A stretch of 64,000 bases of DNA from Pyxicephalus adspersus (taxonomy: Eukaryota > Chordata > Amphibia > Anura > Pyxicephalidae), in contig NC_092860.1 in the NCBI RefSeq assembly GCF_032062135.1, forward strand, positions 156,595,912 through 156,659,911, written 5' to 3'. Below the pieces are notes generated by a model, which was not told the DNA's origin, searched no databases, and worked only from the letters and a program-made list of their open reading frames with translations. A program made the translations under genes and the position numbers. The first letter of the stretch is position 1. Every line of letters starts with the position of its first letter. Below, in pieces: positions 11,392-21,174 of this stretch.

Positions 11392-13092
11392 TCTGAAAAG
11401 GCTGCGGTCCCAACCTTGCTGACGTCATCAGCCGCATCCACAGTCTGATATCCTTATGATCCCAACGCATGCCAGGCCTCATAGCCTTCCGCTGCCTAAA
11501 CTGTTCATCGTAACGCAGCCAAGCTATACCTCCATACACCCTATATGCTTCACTAATCGCATCCAAATAACAAAATAGTGCTGAACAATTCTCAGGAGCC
11601 CTTTCTCCTACAATACTAGCCAAAATTGCAAATGCCTGCAACCAGTTCTGGAAAGTCCTCGGTATCAAACGCCACAAACCTTTGTCTTCCCCAGCACGCT
11701 TGCCCTCCCCAAGCTTCATATCACGGCCACCAAACCGCTCCACTGGCAATAACGAAAAAATCTCAACATACTCCCCTTTCCAAATCTTGTCTCTCACCTC
11801 CCCCGCCAAATGCGCCCCCAAGGGGCCCTCAAAACAAACATACACCTCCCCTTTTGCCCCATCCGCAATACTTGGGGAGGTCATCTCCCCCCCAACATCC
11901 TGACCACCATTTCCTGACTTTTGAGCCACCGCACCCCCTTCACAACTGGCACCCCCAACTTGTACCACCGACCCCTCGTTCGTACCCTGCACTGGCCCTG
12001 CCCCAGACAACACCGGCATCACCTCCCTAGCCACAGTCCCGCCTCTATTGGCGCCCCCAACCGCCCCTTCCACAGCAGGTACACCAGCAAATTTTAAGAA
12101 TAAATCCCTCAGACCCATTAACAATTCCCCCCCCCCCCCCCCCCCCCAAAATCCCCCGGCCACCCAACCCTGGCTGGCCCCATTGCTTTCCCCCAAGCAC
12201 CCCAGCCTCCTGCTCACACACATTTTGCATCACAATATCACCAGCGTTTCTCCCAAACCCCCCTTCCCCCCCCCGCCCATCCCAAACCCCCAAGTACTCA
12301 CAAGGCTGCCGGGTTTCCCTCAAGCCCGCACCCGTCACCATCTTCTCTGGCCCTGCCGGTGATCTGTCAGCTGCCTCCCTGACGTCCCCCTCCGAGCAGG
12401 CCTCCTCATCCACGCTGTGTTCCTCATCTGCCAAGACTTCCGGGTCCCGTTGGATGACGTCATCATCGTGCGCCGCACTCGATCCGGAACTTCCGCCCAT
12501 GACCATCATCTGCAAGCTCCGCCCTGGCCTCCTCCCGTCAGTACACGAGCCGGAGCCCGCTGCCAGACGTCCACCACTGCTCCTCCGGACCGCTGATGCC
12601 ATCCTCTCACGGGCCTCCCCCGAGGCCGGACCGCTGCCGGATGCCATGTCTCCTGCCCTGCCAGTGCCAGTCCGGGCACCGCCGCCCACGGTAAGTGCCT
12701 CCCCTTCTTCAGCGTCGCCAGCCAATCCTCTCCTGCCTCGCAACACCGTCCGGCCCCTCTGGGAATCTTCCTGCTGCTGCGTCTCCTTTGGGTCCCGCCT
12801 TTGCTGAGGATTCCTCCCCGCTCCCCCGCTGGAATCCTTTGATCGTCTCTTAACGGGGGGAGCTGGAGGGTCCCTTACGGGGCTCCTACCTCGGCGCTGA
12901 ACCCCGGGGGTCCCACTAGGACTTGCACGCTCCGGTGACCTGGACTGCCGAGTGCGTCTGACAAGGGGGGGCTCCGGTTCTGCCCCCCCTCGGCCCCCTG
13001 CAATGCCGTGGACAGTTGTTTCTCCAGCCATTCTGCACCCCGAACTTCCGCAGCATCCTTAAGCTTCTGGAGCAATGTATCGACGTCCGCCA
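11147..13092 (-). pseudogene. Ngaro Gag-like ORF1, broken at two homopolymers
   Basis: Starts at the ATG of MADVDTLLQKLKDAAEVRG. An Arg/Ser/Pro-rich low-complexity region follows, then a conserved core (KGEYVEIFSLLPVERF, NWLQAFAILASIVGE, YGGIAWLRYDEQFRQR, WDHKDIRLWMRLM). It ends with a zinc-finger-like CWLFNEGVCKFGATCRFKH plus CSSCGGTH. The frame changes at a G7 run (12983-12989) and a G21 run (12127-12147, C on the plus strand). These may be real slippage mutations or sequencing errors. Gag would package the element RNA. The 3' end overlaps the RT ORF in another frame. Confidence 0.75.
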
Positions 13093-13475
13093 TAATAACG
13101 AAAAGATGCAGTCCCACGGCAATAATTTTAAAGGATCTGCTTGCTTCCTCAAACTTCTCCTTTTTAACCCCTAAAACCCTGACCTCCCCCAAAACTTTCT
13201 TCCAATCCCCAGCCCTGAATTTCCCGCACTTTCCTTATTACCATAAATTCCACAACCCCCTCTGCCCTCGTGCCTGCATCCGGTTTTCTTACCTTTTGAC
13301 CCTCACCACCACTGACTCATGCCCTTTGAACAATCTCCAGCCACCCACGGCCCCCCCTTCTATGAACTATTCACCTTTAACACATATTCAGCCTTCAATG
13401 CTACCCTGTCATGAGGCCCTTCGCCCATAGGTGTCACTCCAGGCCTGCTTTTCAGTTGGGTCTGATGCAGTAGGG

Positions 13476-13775
13476 CAGGGGTCCCCAACCCCCAGCTCTG
13501 GCTGGTGCCCCCCCTAGTGGGGTGAGGAGAAGGACCCTGCTTGGGGGGGACACCAGCCAGAGCTGGGGACCATGACTCCCGTACGGACTGTAGGCTCAGG
13601 ACGGTGGGCGGGTTGTGTCTCTGGCTCACACCTGTGACGGGAGAATGGGCAGGTTCTGGCATCATGACGTCACTCTGGGGGGAAGTTCCTTTCTGATACA
13701 TGGCTCCCCGCGCATGCGTGGTCGGGTGTCCGTGCATTTAGTGGTCCGTGAGCTCCAGAAGGTTGGGGACCACTG
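13476..13775. mobile_element. Non-autonomous hAT (Charlie-like) element, 300 bp
   Basis: Inverted termini CAGGGGTCCCCAACC and CAGTGGTCCCCAACC, with 8-bp duplication CAGTAGGG (13468-13475) and CAGAAGGG (13776-13783), 7 of 8 matching. The CAGNGGTCCCCAACC terminus is typical of Charlie/MER1-type hAT elements. It has no coding capacity. Confidence 0.85.
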
Positions 13776-14030
13776 CAGAAGGGGATGTATCAGACCTCTG
13801 CGGAGAGACCACTGCAAGGAATTTTCTCCACAGCACTGGACAGGCTTTGCATTTAGTCTGTGCTTGCTTTCTAAACAAAAAACCAAAAGGAACTTATGAC
13901 TTAGCACATTATTCTGGACTTGCAATGTAATCAAACAAGTTTAGTTGAGATTTAACTTTATTTTCATTTTGAGACCTAATTTTCATCTGATAGCCTTTAA
14001 ATCATGACAGTTTCAGAAGAGATAATCTAC

Positions 14031-14322
14031 CTGTGTGTACTGATAAATATTTAGAAACTCAGCAACGGCGATTGTTGGTAGGAATGTGGTATCACCCACA
14101 AAACCAGCAACTTTAGTGCCTTCCATACAAGAGTAGTTTGGAACTCTTTTCTTATAACCAGTCAGAATCTTTAGAACGGAATTTATTGCTTTGATGTTAT
14201 ACCCACACATGTCAAGCAAGTGATATCCCAGAGTAATGTTGGGAAGGAGATTGGGGTCCTTGTTAATCTCATCAATGGCAAAGAAAAATGCCATAAGGAA
14301 TTCATATTCTGCGCTATACAAG
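14031..14322 (-). pseudogene. V2R gene A exon 2
   Basis: 292 nt, acceptor TTTCTACAG, donor CAG|GTAGAT. Encodes FFFAIDEINKDPNLLPNI and FVGDTT. It is intact and equal in length to gene B exon 2. Confidence 0.88.
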
Positions 14323-15019
14323 CTGTAGAAATAAAGCATAACATTTAATCATACATCAATATTATTATTAGGGCTTATTCTGAAGGCTTCTTTATCTGCA
14401 GTGAGAGCAGTTTGAATGCTGAAAAAACATGCTGCATCCAAAGAATTGCAACACAAAGCAGGTAAGACACAGCCCCAGACCTGCCATATGTACTGCTCAA
14501 GTCAATTGGATTTTTCTGAATTGTGTATGTTCCAAAGTCAGAAAAATAAGGCCCGTTACCAGCATGCAGCATTCTCTGTGATTTTCCACTTTACTAAATC
14601 TTGCAAAGAAAAAAAAAAATTAGGAATTTGTAATGTTTTACATAAACACAAATCACACGGAATCTGTAACATGAAAATTTAGAAGGGGTTTAAAAATGTC
14701 CTTTCTAAAACTCAAAGAAAACATTTTATGACATTTTCTGAAGATGTCACGTTGTCACACGCATATCAGACGATTTACTGAATGTACACACAGTCATATC
14801 ACAATGTAATCTTATGGAAACCAGTGGGAGACCATTTTGTCCTGTTATATTCAATGTTCCGGGTTTGAGAAAATATTTAAAAAAAAAGGTTTTGTTTTAT
14901 TTAAAATGAAAGGGGTAGCAAGAACACAAAATTGGGTGAATCTGCACACTGCAAATTTTCCCTGTACATATTCTGATTCAAACTTCATGCAGGAAAGGAA
15001 ATGATAATATTATACTTAC
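14323..15019. other. Intron 1 of V2R gene A
   Basis: Short AT-rich intron (697 bp) with no recognisable insertion. The matching intron of gene B is 3.9 kb because of insertions. Confidence 0.6.
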
Positions 15020-15264
15020 TGTGTGCAAACATATGCTAATGAACATACACCTCCCAACATTGGAATCATTTTTTTAGAAGTGTGTACAGAAAAGAGCCCT
15101 CCGATGATGACGTCTCGTCTCCGGTAATACTCATATTCAAAAAAAGAAAACATAGAGGAGAGGCGACACACAGGTAAACCCTTATGTGTTTTATAAAAAT
15201 ATAATTGTCCTTGTGAGATGGACAGAAACCCAGAGAGGACAATGAGGATCAGAAATCTCTTCAT
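15020..15264 (-). pseudogene. V2R gene A exon 1
   Basis: 245 nt with signal peptide FLILIVLSGFLSISQGQ and the segment DVIIGGLFSVH. Donor CA|GTAAGT, phase 2, the same length as in gene B. The exon itself is intact. Confidence 0.88.
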
Positions 15265-15328
15265 GACAGAGGACAATCAGAGACAGCTGTCTGTTTCCTC
15301 TGCACTGGACGAGGATCATCTCTAGACA

Positions 15329-15336
15329 TTTATATA
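15329..15336 (-). promoter_or_regulatory. TATA box of V2R gene A
   Basis: TATATAAA on the minus strand, 64 bases upstream of the ATG at 15264. It sits in the same conserved block (ATATTGTATATAAA, then GTGCAGAGGAAAC) found upstream of gene B. Confidence 0.6.
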
Positions 15337-15639
15337 CAATATCTGAAATTAATTAGTACTGGAGAAGAAATGTCTGGGTAAAATTATTACAGTGACATCA
15401 TTCTTAACATTCAAAATAAAATATTTTATTTAGCTTGATATTATCAATCCTCTGGCTGCTTCAGGCTGAAGGCTTAACTAGTAATAGTCCTACAAATGTT
15501 TTCTGATATCTGTGAATGGTATTAGTGGTGGTCTAAAGGGGTGAATTGTGATCAGATACAGGCACAGCTGGTGAGTATTTCATTTGAATGATCAGGAGGG
15601 CATTTCCCTGGTTACTTTATAGGAGGCCCATAAGGCTAC

Positions 15640-16478
15640 CCTTTAGGGCCTTGTACAGTTGGCGTCTCGGTTGAAGCGGGAACATATGGGCCAGACAGCA
15701 GACCTAATTTAAAAACTCCAGACCTTGGAAAAGGCCTGGAAGCATACACCCTCAAATGCTCTTAAGAAACAAGTCACAGAAACCCGTCTCGCTCTGGATT
15801 TTCTGCTTAGTGATCGGACCGACAAATCCATGTGTTGGACGAGACAGAAATTTTACTTTAACCCCCCTAGCGTTCTAATTCTGTCATTTTTTGATGCAAA
15901 AAGTGATCCTATTTTTTTTGCATAGAAATTTTTGTTTATATTGTGGGCCTGTAATTCTTAGGATTAACTCCCGGGTATGATAATTATATTTATTTATTAT
16001 ATCCGCTGGCATCACCCTCTGGATTTACTACTGGTGATCGCATCTGCAGTTAGATGCGATGCACCAAGCAGAAATCCTGCATGGTGCATCGCATCTAACT
16101 GCAGATGCGTGCATCGGGGTGGTGGGGACCCGGGCGGTATTAAAAAGCAGATTTAAATTTCCGGCCCGGCCACGCCCCCCGACGGAGAAGCACCCCGCCA
16201 TCACAGCGGGATCCTGAGATCGCCGCTGGAGCGGGGGGATAAGGTAAGGGGGTCCCCCAAAGGTACCCCGAGTGTAACTCGGGATTACCGCTTTTTGCAA
16301 TTTTTCCCACCCCGAGTCACACTCGGGAATACCGCTAGGGGGGTTAAGGCAAATAAGTCTGGTACCATGCTGGCTACGAGGCTGCACCCAAAAACTATCA
16401 ACCCATATCCCTCCTCGACCCGGATATTAAGCTTAAGGCCAAAAATTTGGCCATGAGATTAAATAACTTTTTGGGGAG
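15640..16478 (+). mobile_element. L1/Tx1-type LINE ORF2 fragment, split by a piggyBac element
   Basis: Encodes TRLALDFLLSDRTDKSMCWTRQKFY before the insertion, and ANKSGTMLATRLHPKTINP after it. These match the region between endonuclease and RT of L1/Tx1-type ORF2 (arginine/leucine-rich, WTRQKF). Removing the piggyBac and one TTAA makes the frame continuous. Confidence 0.7.
15862..16343. mobile_element. Non-autonomous piggyBac-type element, 482 bp
   Basis: Flanked by TTAA on both sides (15858-15861, 16344-16347). Inverted termini CCCCCCTAGCG and CCCCCCTAGCGGTATTCC. The right part carries CCCGAGTCACACTCGGG-type palindromes, and 16039-16106 is a near-perfect inverted repeat around GATGCGATGCACCA. 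TTAA duplication is the piggyBac signature. Confidence 0.85.
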
Positions 16479-17123
16479 TGTCGCAGATCCCTGTAGGACC
16501 AGGGGATCTGTGTCCTCTTCAGAGTCACCCACCTTACACTCCCCTGCTGCCAGGGGTTACCTCCTTAGCTCACTTCTTGGTCTAGGTCATGTGACTCCCA
16601 GTCAGCTGCTCCATTACCTCAGAGAACTAGAGTGTTCACCACCAACCTCTCGTCTCCAGGACCCTCTCCGGTGGTAGAATTGGATGCAGCAGGTCACATG
16701 GCTTCCATCCATCCCAATAAAGGAAGTGAATGGCAACAGGAAGTTGCCTGAACAAGGAGTTCCCTTGACTCTGATTCCAGGTCCCTGTTGTTTGATTCTC
16801 TTGTTCCTGATTGTTTGTGTATCGACCTCAGCTTGACCTTGACTACTCCTGATCGCTGCCTGCCCTGACCTCCGGCTTTCCGACTACTCTTTGTCCCTTG
16901 TTCTGGTACCACACCTTGCTTCTGCCCCTGTTTCTTGTCAGTAGTCACCTGCCTCTGTATGCACAGGGGCCTCAACCTGGCTGTTGCCCCAGTGCAACTC
17001 CCTCACCTTTAGAGGCGCTGGTGAAGACCGGGCAGCTGGTTAGATTCTGCGCCCTGTTTACGTCTCTGCCATCTAAGCTGGTGACACAGAAAGTCCACCC
17101 TCCTGCCATGCAGCATTGTGACA
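16479..17123 (+). mobile_element. Ty3/Gypsy LTR
   Basis: Begins TGTCGCAGATCC and ends GCATTGTGACA (TG...CA). It is C/T-rich with CCTTGACTACTCC and CTGACCTCCGG blocks and the GAGGCGCTGGTGAAGACC region also seen in other LTRs here. It is followed directly by a Gag-like ORF, which marks it as a 5' LTR. Confidence 0.7.
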
Positions 17124-17135
17124 GTTTGTTCAGGC

Positions 17136-17423
17136 ATGAACCCTGCTGACATTCTGTTGCCTCATTCAATGCAGGACCTGCAAGAGGGAATTGAAAAACA
17201 GGAGCCCCTTCTGAATAAAGTTGTGGACTTCCTCCGAAGGTATGATGAACATCTGAATGAGCTCCAATCTGCCATTACCCAGTCTGCTACCTCTGTGACT
17301 GCAACTCCAGCCCCTGTACCTGGGATTCCCACTACAGTTCCAGCCACCATGCCGCCATACTCCATGCTTCAAATTCCTACTTCCCCCCGCTACTCTGGTG
17401 ACCCCAAGCTCCCATGGATTTGA
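17136..17423 (+). pseudogene. Gypsy gag N-terminus, truncated
   Basis: Starts MNPADILLPHSMQDLQEGIE just after the LTR. It reads through a coiled-coil-like segment to PPRYSGDPKLP, the start of the conserved Gag capsid region of Gypsy elements. It is cut at about 17423, where unrelated duplicated sequence begins. Gag would form the particle; this remnant cannot. Confidence 0.65.
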
Positions 17424-17439
17424 TAACCAATGCCAAATT

Positions 17440-17758
17440 CAAGAACGAAAAAAAAGAAGGAGGTTTCGGGTCCAAATTTTGAGTATCAATCTGAATTATG
17501 TATTGAATAATTCAATTTCATACATAATTATACAATATACATAGTATCCAAATAGGTATTCCTAGTCATGGTATTCGTCACAAGACTAGACCTCCTTCTT
17601 TTTTTTCACAAGAACGAAAAAAAAGAAGGAGGTTTCGGGTCAAAATTTTGAGTATCAATCTGAATTATGTATTGAATAATTCAATTTCATACATAATTAT
17701 ACAATATACATAGTATCCACATAGGTATTCCTAGTCATGGTATTCGTCACAAGACTAG
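17440..17758. repeat. Tandem duplicate of a 150-bp inverted-repeat element
   Basis: Units 17440-17589 and 17609-17758 are almost identical (two or three differences). The 19-base spacer ACCTCCTTCTTTTTTTTCA is the inverse complement of the start of each unit (GAAAAAAAAGAAGGAGGT). The first unit therefore looks like a small element with about 18-bp inverted ends, and the second lacks its right end. Confidence 0.8.
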
Positions 17759-18294
17759 GGTCTTGGTAATAGACATATTAGTTCTGATCATTACATTGAA
17801 TAAACCGTTTTTAGTCGCAAAAGGTCCCAACACATTTCGCCCGTTTAGGCTTTCTCAGGGGGTTGACTTTATGGTCTAGTTAATAGATACAAATCAGGGC
17901 TGTGGAGTCGGAGACAATTTTGGATACCTGGAGTTAGAGTCAGAGTCAATAAAAATGTGCCTGCTGCCACCTGCCCACTGCCCAGTACCCAGCTCTAGAT
18001 GCTAGACTAGATTCAAGCTCAATAGGGTCTTTTTGCTCCATTGATTCCGCCAGGCCCGTTCCCTTTCATGTGGTTTCGCTACATAGTAGGTACGGATTGG
18101 AATCTCATTGATCCATTCATGTTTCTAATAGCTACAGCTTCGACACTGTCCATATGGGTGATGACCCCAACCTCTAATGCCATCCTGCTCCTTCTCAGGG
18201 CCCAACGCCTCCTCCTCATGCTGTAACTGATGCTGCCTGCCAAGTTCCCAACTCTGGATGCCAGTTACCAATGCTGTCCATGCTCCGTCTCAGA

Positions 18295-19050
18295 GCCTCT
18301 TCCTGCTCTGCCTGCTGCACGGCCCAGGCTTGATCAATATGAGGCATTAGGATGCAGGTATACTTCCCATGAGCCAGCTGATTCGAGTGGGTGGCATTTT
18401 TAACCCTGGAGCGCAGGTCTAAGCGTAAGTGGAAGTGCATGTCAATCACATCCAGTTGGTGGAAATTGCCAGTGTGGCCCTGTAGAAATTCCCTACTATG
18501 ATGTCCCAGCGCACATTAGAAATGTGGTACTCTAGCACTTCACCAGCTTGGAATCCAACAGACATGGACGTGTTGCATATCACCAGACATTTGGGGCTCA
18601 GCACCTCGGTGAGCCGAATAAACAGGTGGTCCATGTTGGTTTTGTACATTTGCAGTGACTGATTGCTCATCATGATACCTATATCATCCTATATACACGA
18701 GGTGATGATGACAACGTAGGGCTAAGGTCCATATTTGAAGTTGGCTAGCACGTTCTCTATGTACTCCGAAGAAACACGGCTCAGGAAATAGAACCGTACA
18801 AGTTGGTAGTCATTTCTGTAATGACGCACTTGGCGGTATATTATGGCCATTCTGCATTTCAGCCAGAGATCTCCCAACGTGTCGCTTGCAAATGACATGT
18901 CACCCTTCCCTTTCAGCTGCTTCTCAGTCCGAAAGTAATCATTTTGCAGTATTTACACAAGACCCTTGTTGACGGATCTTTGAATGGAGTCTCCCAGGAC
19001 GGCCACATACTTGTTGTGGAGAAGTCTCCAGATGTCTACTGAGCTCAATA
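18295..19050 (-). pseudogene. PC-esterase domain protein (PCED1/FAM113-like) pseudogene
   Basis: The minus strand reads LLHNKYVAVLGDSIQRSVNK, then QLKGKGDMSF, VRFYFLSRVSSEYIENVL, CLVICNTSMSVG, VGNFYRATLA, DVIDMHFHLR and ILMPHIDQAWAV. This is the order and spacing of PCED1A/PCED1B proteins, which belong to the GDSL/SGNH-like PC-esterase group (GDSIQR motif). It is intronless here. Three in-frame stops (after NKGLV, after FKYGP, and at a Trp codon in SCI-D) and a frameshift before DVIDMH make it a pseudogene. Both sides are hAT-related repeat blocks in opposite orientations, so it may be gene sequence captured by, or inserted in, a transposon. Identification rests on remembered family motifs. 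Confidence 0.75.
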
Positions 19051-20749
19051 ACTTCATGGCTCAATGTGGTCATCCAGGACCTTTCGGTTCCCAATAACTA
19101 TACCAGTGTTTCACATCTCATCCCGACAACATATGCTGTCCCACGTCCCAGTTCCGGGGTAACATACACAGAAATTCAGTATGATGGATGAAGTAAAACA
19201 TGGTACTAATGGATGAAGCAGAAGATTTGGCCTTGTACATTCAATCATGAATTTCAAATTACACACTGTGTCATTAAAGATGCACTACACCCAGCTCTAG
19301 ATGCCAGTTACTAATGCCTTCCACACTCCGTCTCAGGGCCTGCTATCAAGTGAAAGCACAAGAAAGGAAATGGGGGTTGGTGGAATCAGTGGGGAAAGAA
19401 AATCCTATTGAGCTTGAGTCTAGACTGGCATCTAGAGCTAGGTATTGAACAGTGGGCAGGCAGTAGCAGTAAAAGCAAGAAGAGTAGGTGGTGGGCCCTG
19501 AGTAGTGTGGATGGCATTGTTAACTGGCATCTAGAGCTGGGTACTAGGAGGAGGAGGTGGTGGGCCCTGAGACGGAACAAGGAGTGCATTACAACAGAAG
19601 GCCATCACCTTTATGGACAATGTAGAGGCAGTAGCTAATGGAGACATAAATGGATGACCGAGATTGCAATCTGTCCCTACCCACTATGTGGCGAAACCAC
19701 ATGAAAGGGATAGGGCTTGGAGGAATCAGCAGGGAAAGAAGACCCTGTTGAGCTGGAGTCTAATCTGGCATCCAGAGCTGGGTACTGGGAGGAGAAGGTG
19801 GTGGGCCTTGAGACGGAGCAAGGAGGGCATTGCAATGTAAAGCCATCACCTATATTGACAGTGTAGAGGCAGTAGCTAACGGAGACATGAATGGATGAGC
19901 GAGATTCCAGAGGGCAGGTGGCAAATCGCTTTTTGTGTGGAAATATGCACAGAATTAGAATGCTGGGGGGGGTTAATAAATACAAAGTATGGGTAATCTG
20001 TGCCATTTATATTTGATTGGAGAATAGCAAATTTTAAAAAAACAAATAAAAAACATAGTAAACAAGAATTCATTTATGTTATTTTTTTACTTTAATGTTA
20101 TATTGACAAGCTTATTGCTGGATGTTTAACATTTTAGCATATTCTATTTTGTGTCAGACCTGATCAAGAGTCCTTTGGTTTAATCATTTGGCCAAAAATG
20201 AAAGTCACTGGTGGGAAATGATTGCGTCTCCCATTCTGTGACACATTTCCTGACAAATGATTACAAGCCTGCCCAAGGTAGACTCTTAAGGGCAGGACCT
20301 ACTCTAATCTACACTGCGCTACACTACTTGATGCTAGTCATCGTTCATCTAATGTTGGATATGTGTTCATATTAGACCTTATTTAAAAACTAGATTGTTC
20401 TTAGATGTAAGTGTTTATGCATTTGTGTGCATTGGGTTTGTGGGTGTGCTTTGATGTTAGTATATACGTGTATATTTATGTGTTATCTACTCTATGCTAG
20501 TTTTTTTTTTTGTCTGTATGTGTGCATCTCACTAGTGTACATATCCATTATGAATGAAAATTATTTGTCATTTCAGAATTGAGTACATAAGTGAGCAGCC
20601 CCCTTCCCTCTTACAAAAGCAGACTAACTAATATGTACCATTGCAGGGCCCAGTGATATCTAAATATGGAATAGGGCAAATTTGATTTCCCCACCCTGCA
20701 AGATACCACTTATTAGGGTAATGTATAAACTAAATAATTCAGCACTTAC

Positions 20750-21075
20750 CTGATTGGGATGAGGTAATGGCTGACAATAGAGGGAACCAGCCAGCAGATC
20801 TTTCTATCTACCCCTATATTTTCTACAAAGAAGACTAGAGTTGGTGACAGCTGAATATAAAGGTCGTCATATTCATATGTAAAAAAGAAAATCCGAGACT
20901 GGGAACTTACATTTTCTGCAGCGACGTCCAATGTAATTTCCTGATCCAGATGTTCAGACCAAACTATAACTCGCTGCGTTCGTTCGTTACCAGTTTCCTG
21001 AATGATTGGACGAAAAAAAACATGTTCTGTATCTTCATACTCGATTTCAGGAATAGGAATGAGGGAGATTCCAAT
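20750..21075 (-). CDS. Unidentified open exon-like segment
   Basis: A 326-nt segment on the minus strand is open throughout, with a CAG acceptor at its start and a consensus donor CAG|GTAAGT at its end. Its translation runs from IGISLIPIPEIEYEDTEHVF to VENIGVDRKICWLVPSIVSH and then YLIPI. The composition looks protein-like and acidic/aromatic, without low complexity. I do not recognise the family. The acceptor side grows out of a hAT-related repeat block (ATTGGAATCTC is shared with other copies), so this may be a captured exon. Chance opening of this length is possible. Confidence 0.35.
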
Positions 21076-21174
21076 CTGTACTTACCTACTATATAGCAAA
21101 ACCACATGAAAGGGATTGTGCTTGGAGGAATCAGCGGAGAAAAAAGACCCTGTTGAGCTGGAGTCCCGTCTGGC

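Larger units (their letters stand above)
7560..13440 (-). mobile_element. Ngaro/DIRS-type tyrosine-recombinase retrotransposon
   Basis: Minus-strand order: Gag (13092-11147), RT/RNase H (11391-9601), tyrosine recombinase (9691-8720), SGNH hydrolase (8594-7999). Established knowledge: DIRS-order elements use a tyrosine recombinase in place of a DDE integrase, and Ngaro members often carry a hydrolase ORF and lack the methyltransferase of DIRS1-type elements. GC-rich coding sequence contrasts with the AT-rich intron around it. The ends given are approximate: no convincing A1-B1-A2-B2 split direct repeats were found by eye. The stops, frameshifts and RT substitution show this copy is not autonomous as it stands. 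An AATAAA on the minus strand near 7675 may be its polyadenylation signal. Confidence 0.85.
4324..15264 (-). pseudogene. V2R gene A, frameshifted and lacking exons 5-6 in the window
   Basis: Four exons on the minus strand (15264-15020, 14322-14031, 6443-5650, 4545-4324) align with exons 1-4 of gene B, with the same phases and GT-AG sites. Exon 3 carries two frame disruptions: a tandem ATGC-type 4-base duplication near 5762 that puts a TGA after residues TIMHA, and one extra A in an A8 run near 5680. No cysteine-linker or 7TM exon is present on this strand in 1-4323. They could lie before position 1 or be lost. The rest of the protein is conserved, so inactivation looks recent. Assembly indels could explain the A8 run but less easily the 4-base duplication. 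Intron 2 (about 7.6 kb) holds the Ngaro element. Confidence 0.85.

Noticed and set aside
11626..12807. Plus-strand proline-rich ORFs opposite the Ngaro Gag
   Set aside because: They are shadows of the GC-rich minus-strand Gag and RT frames.
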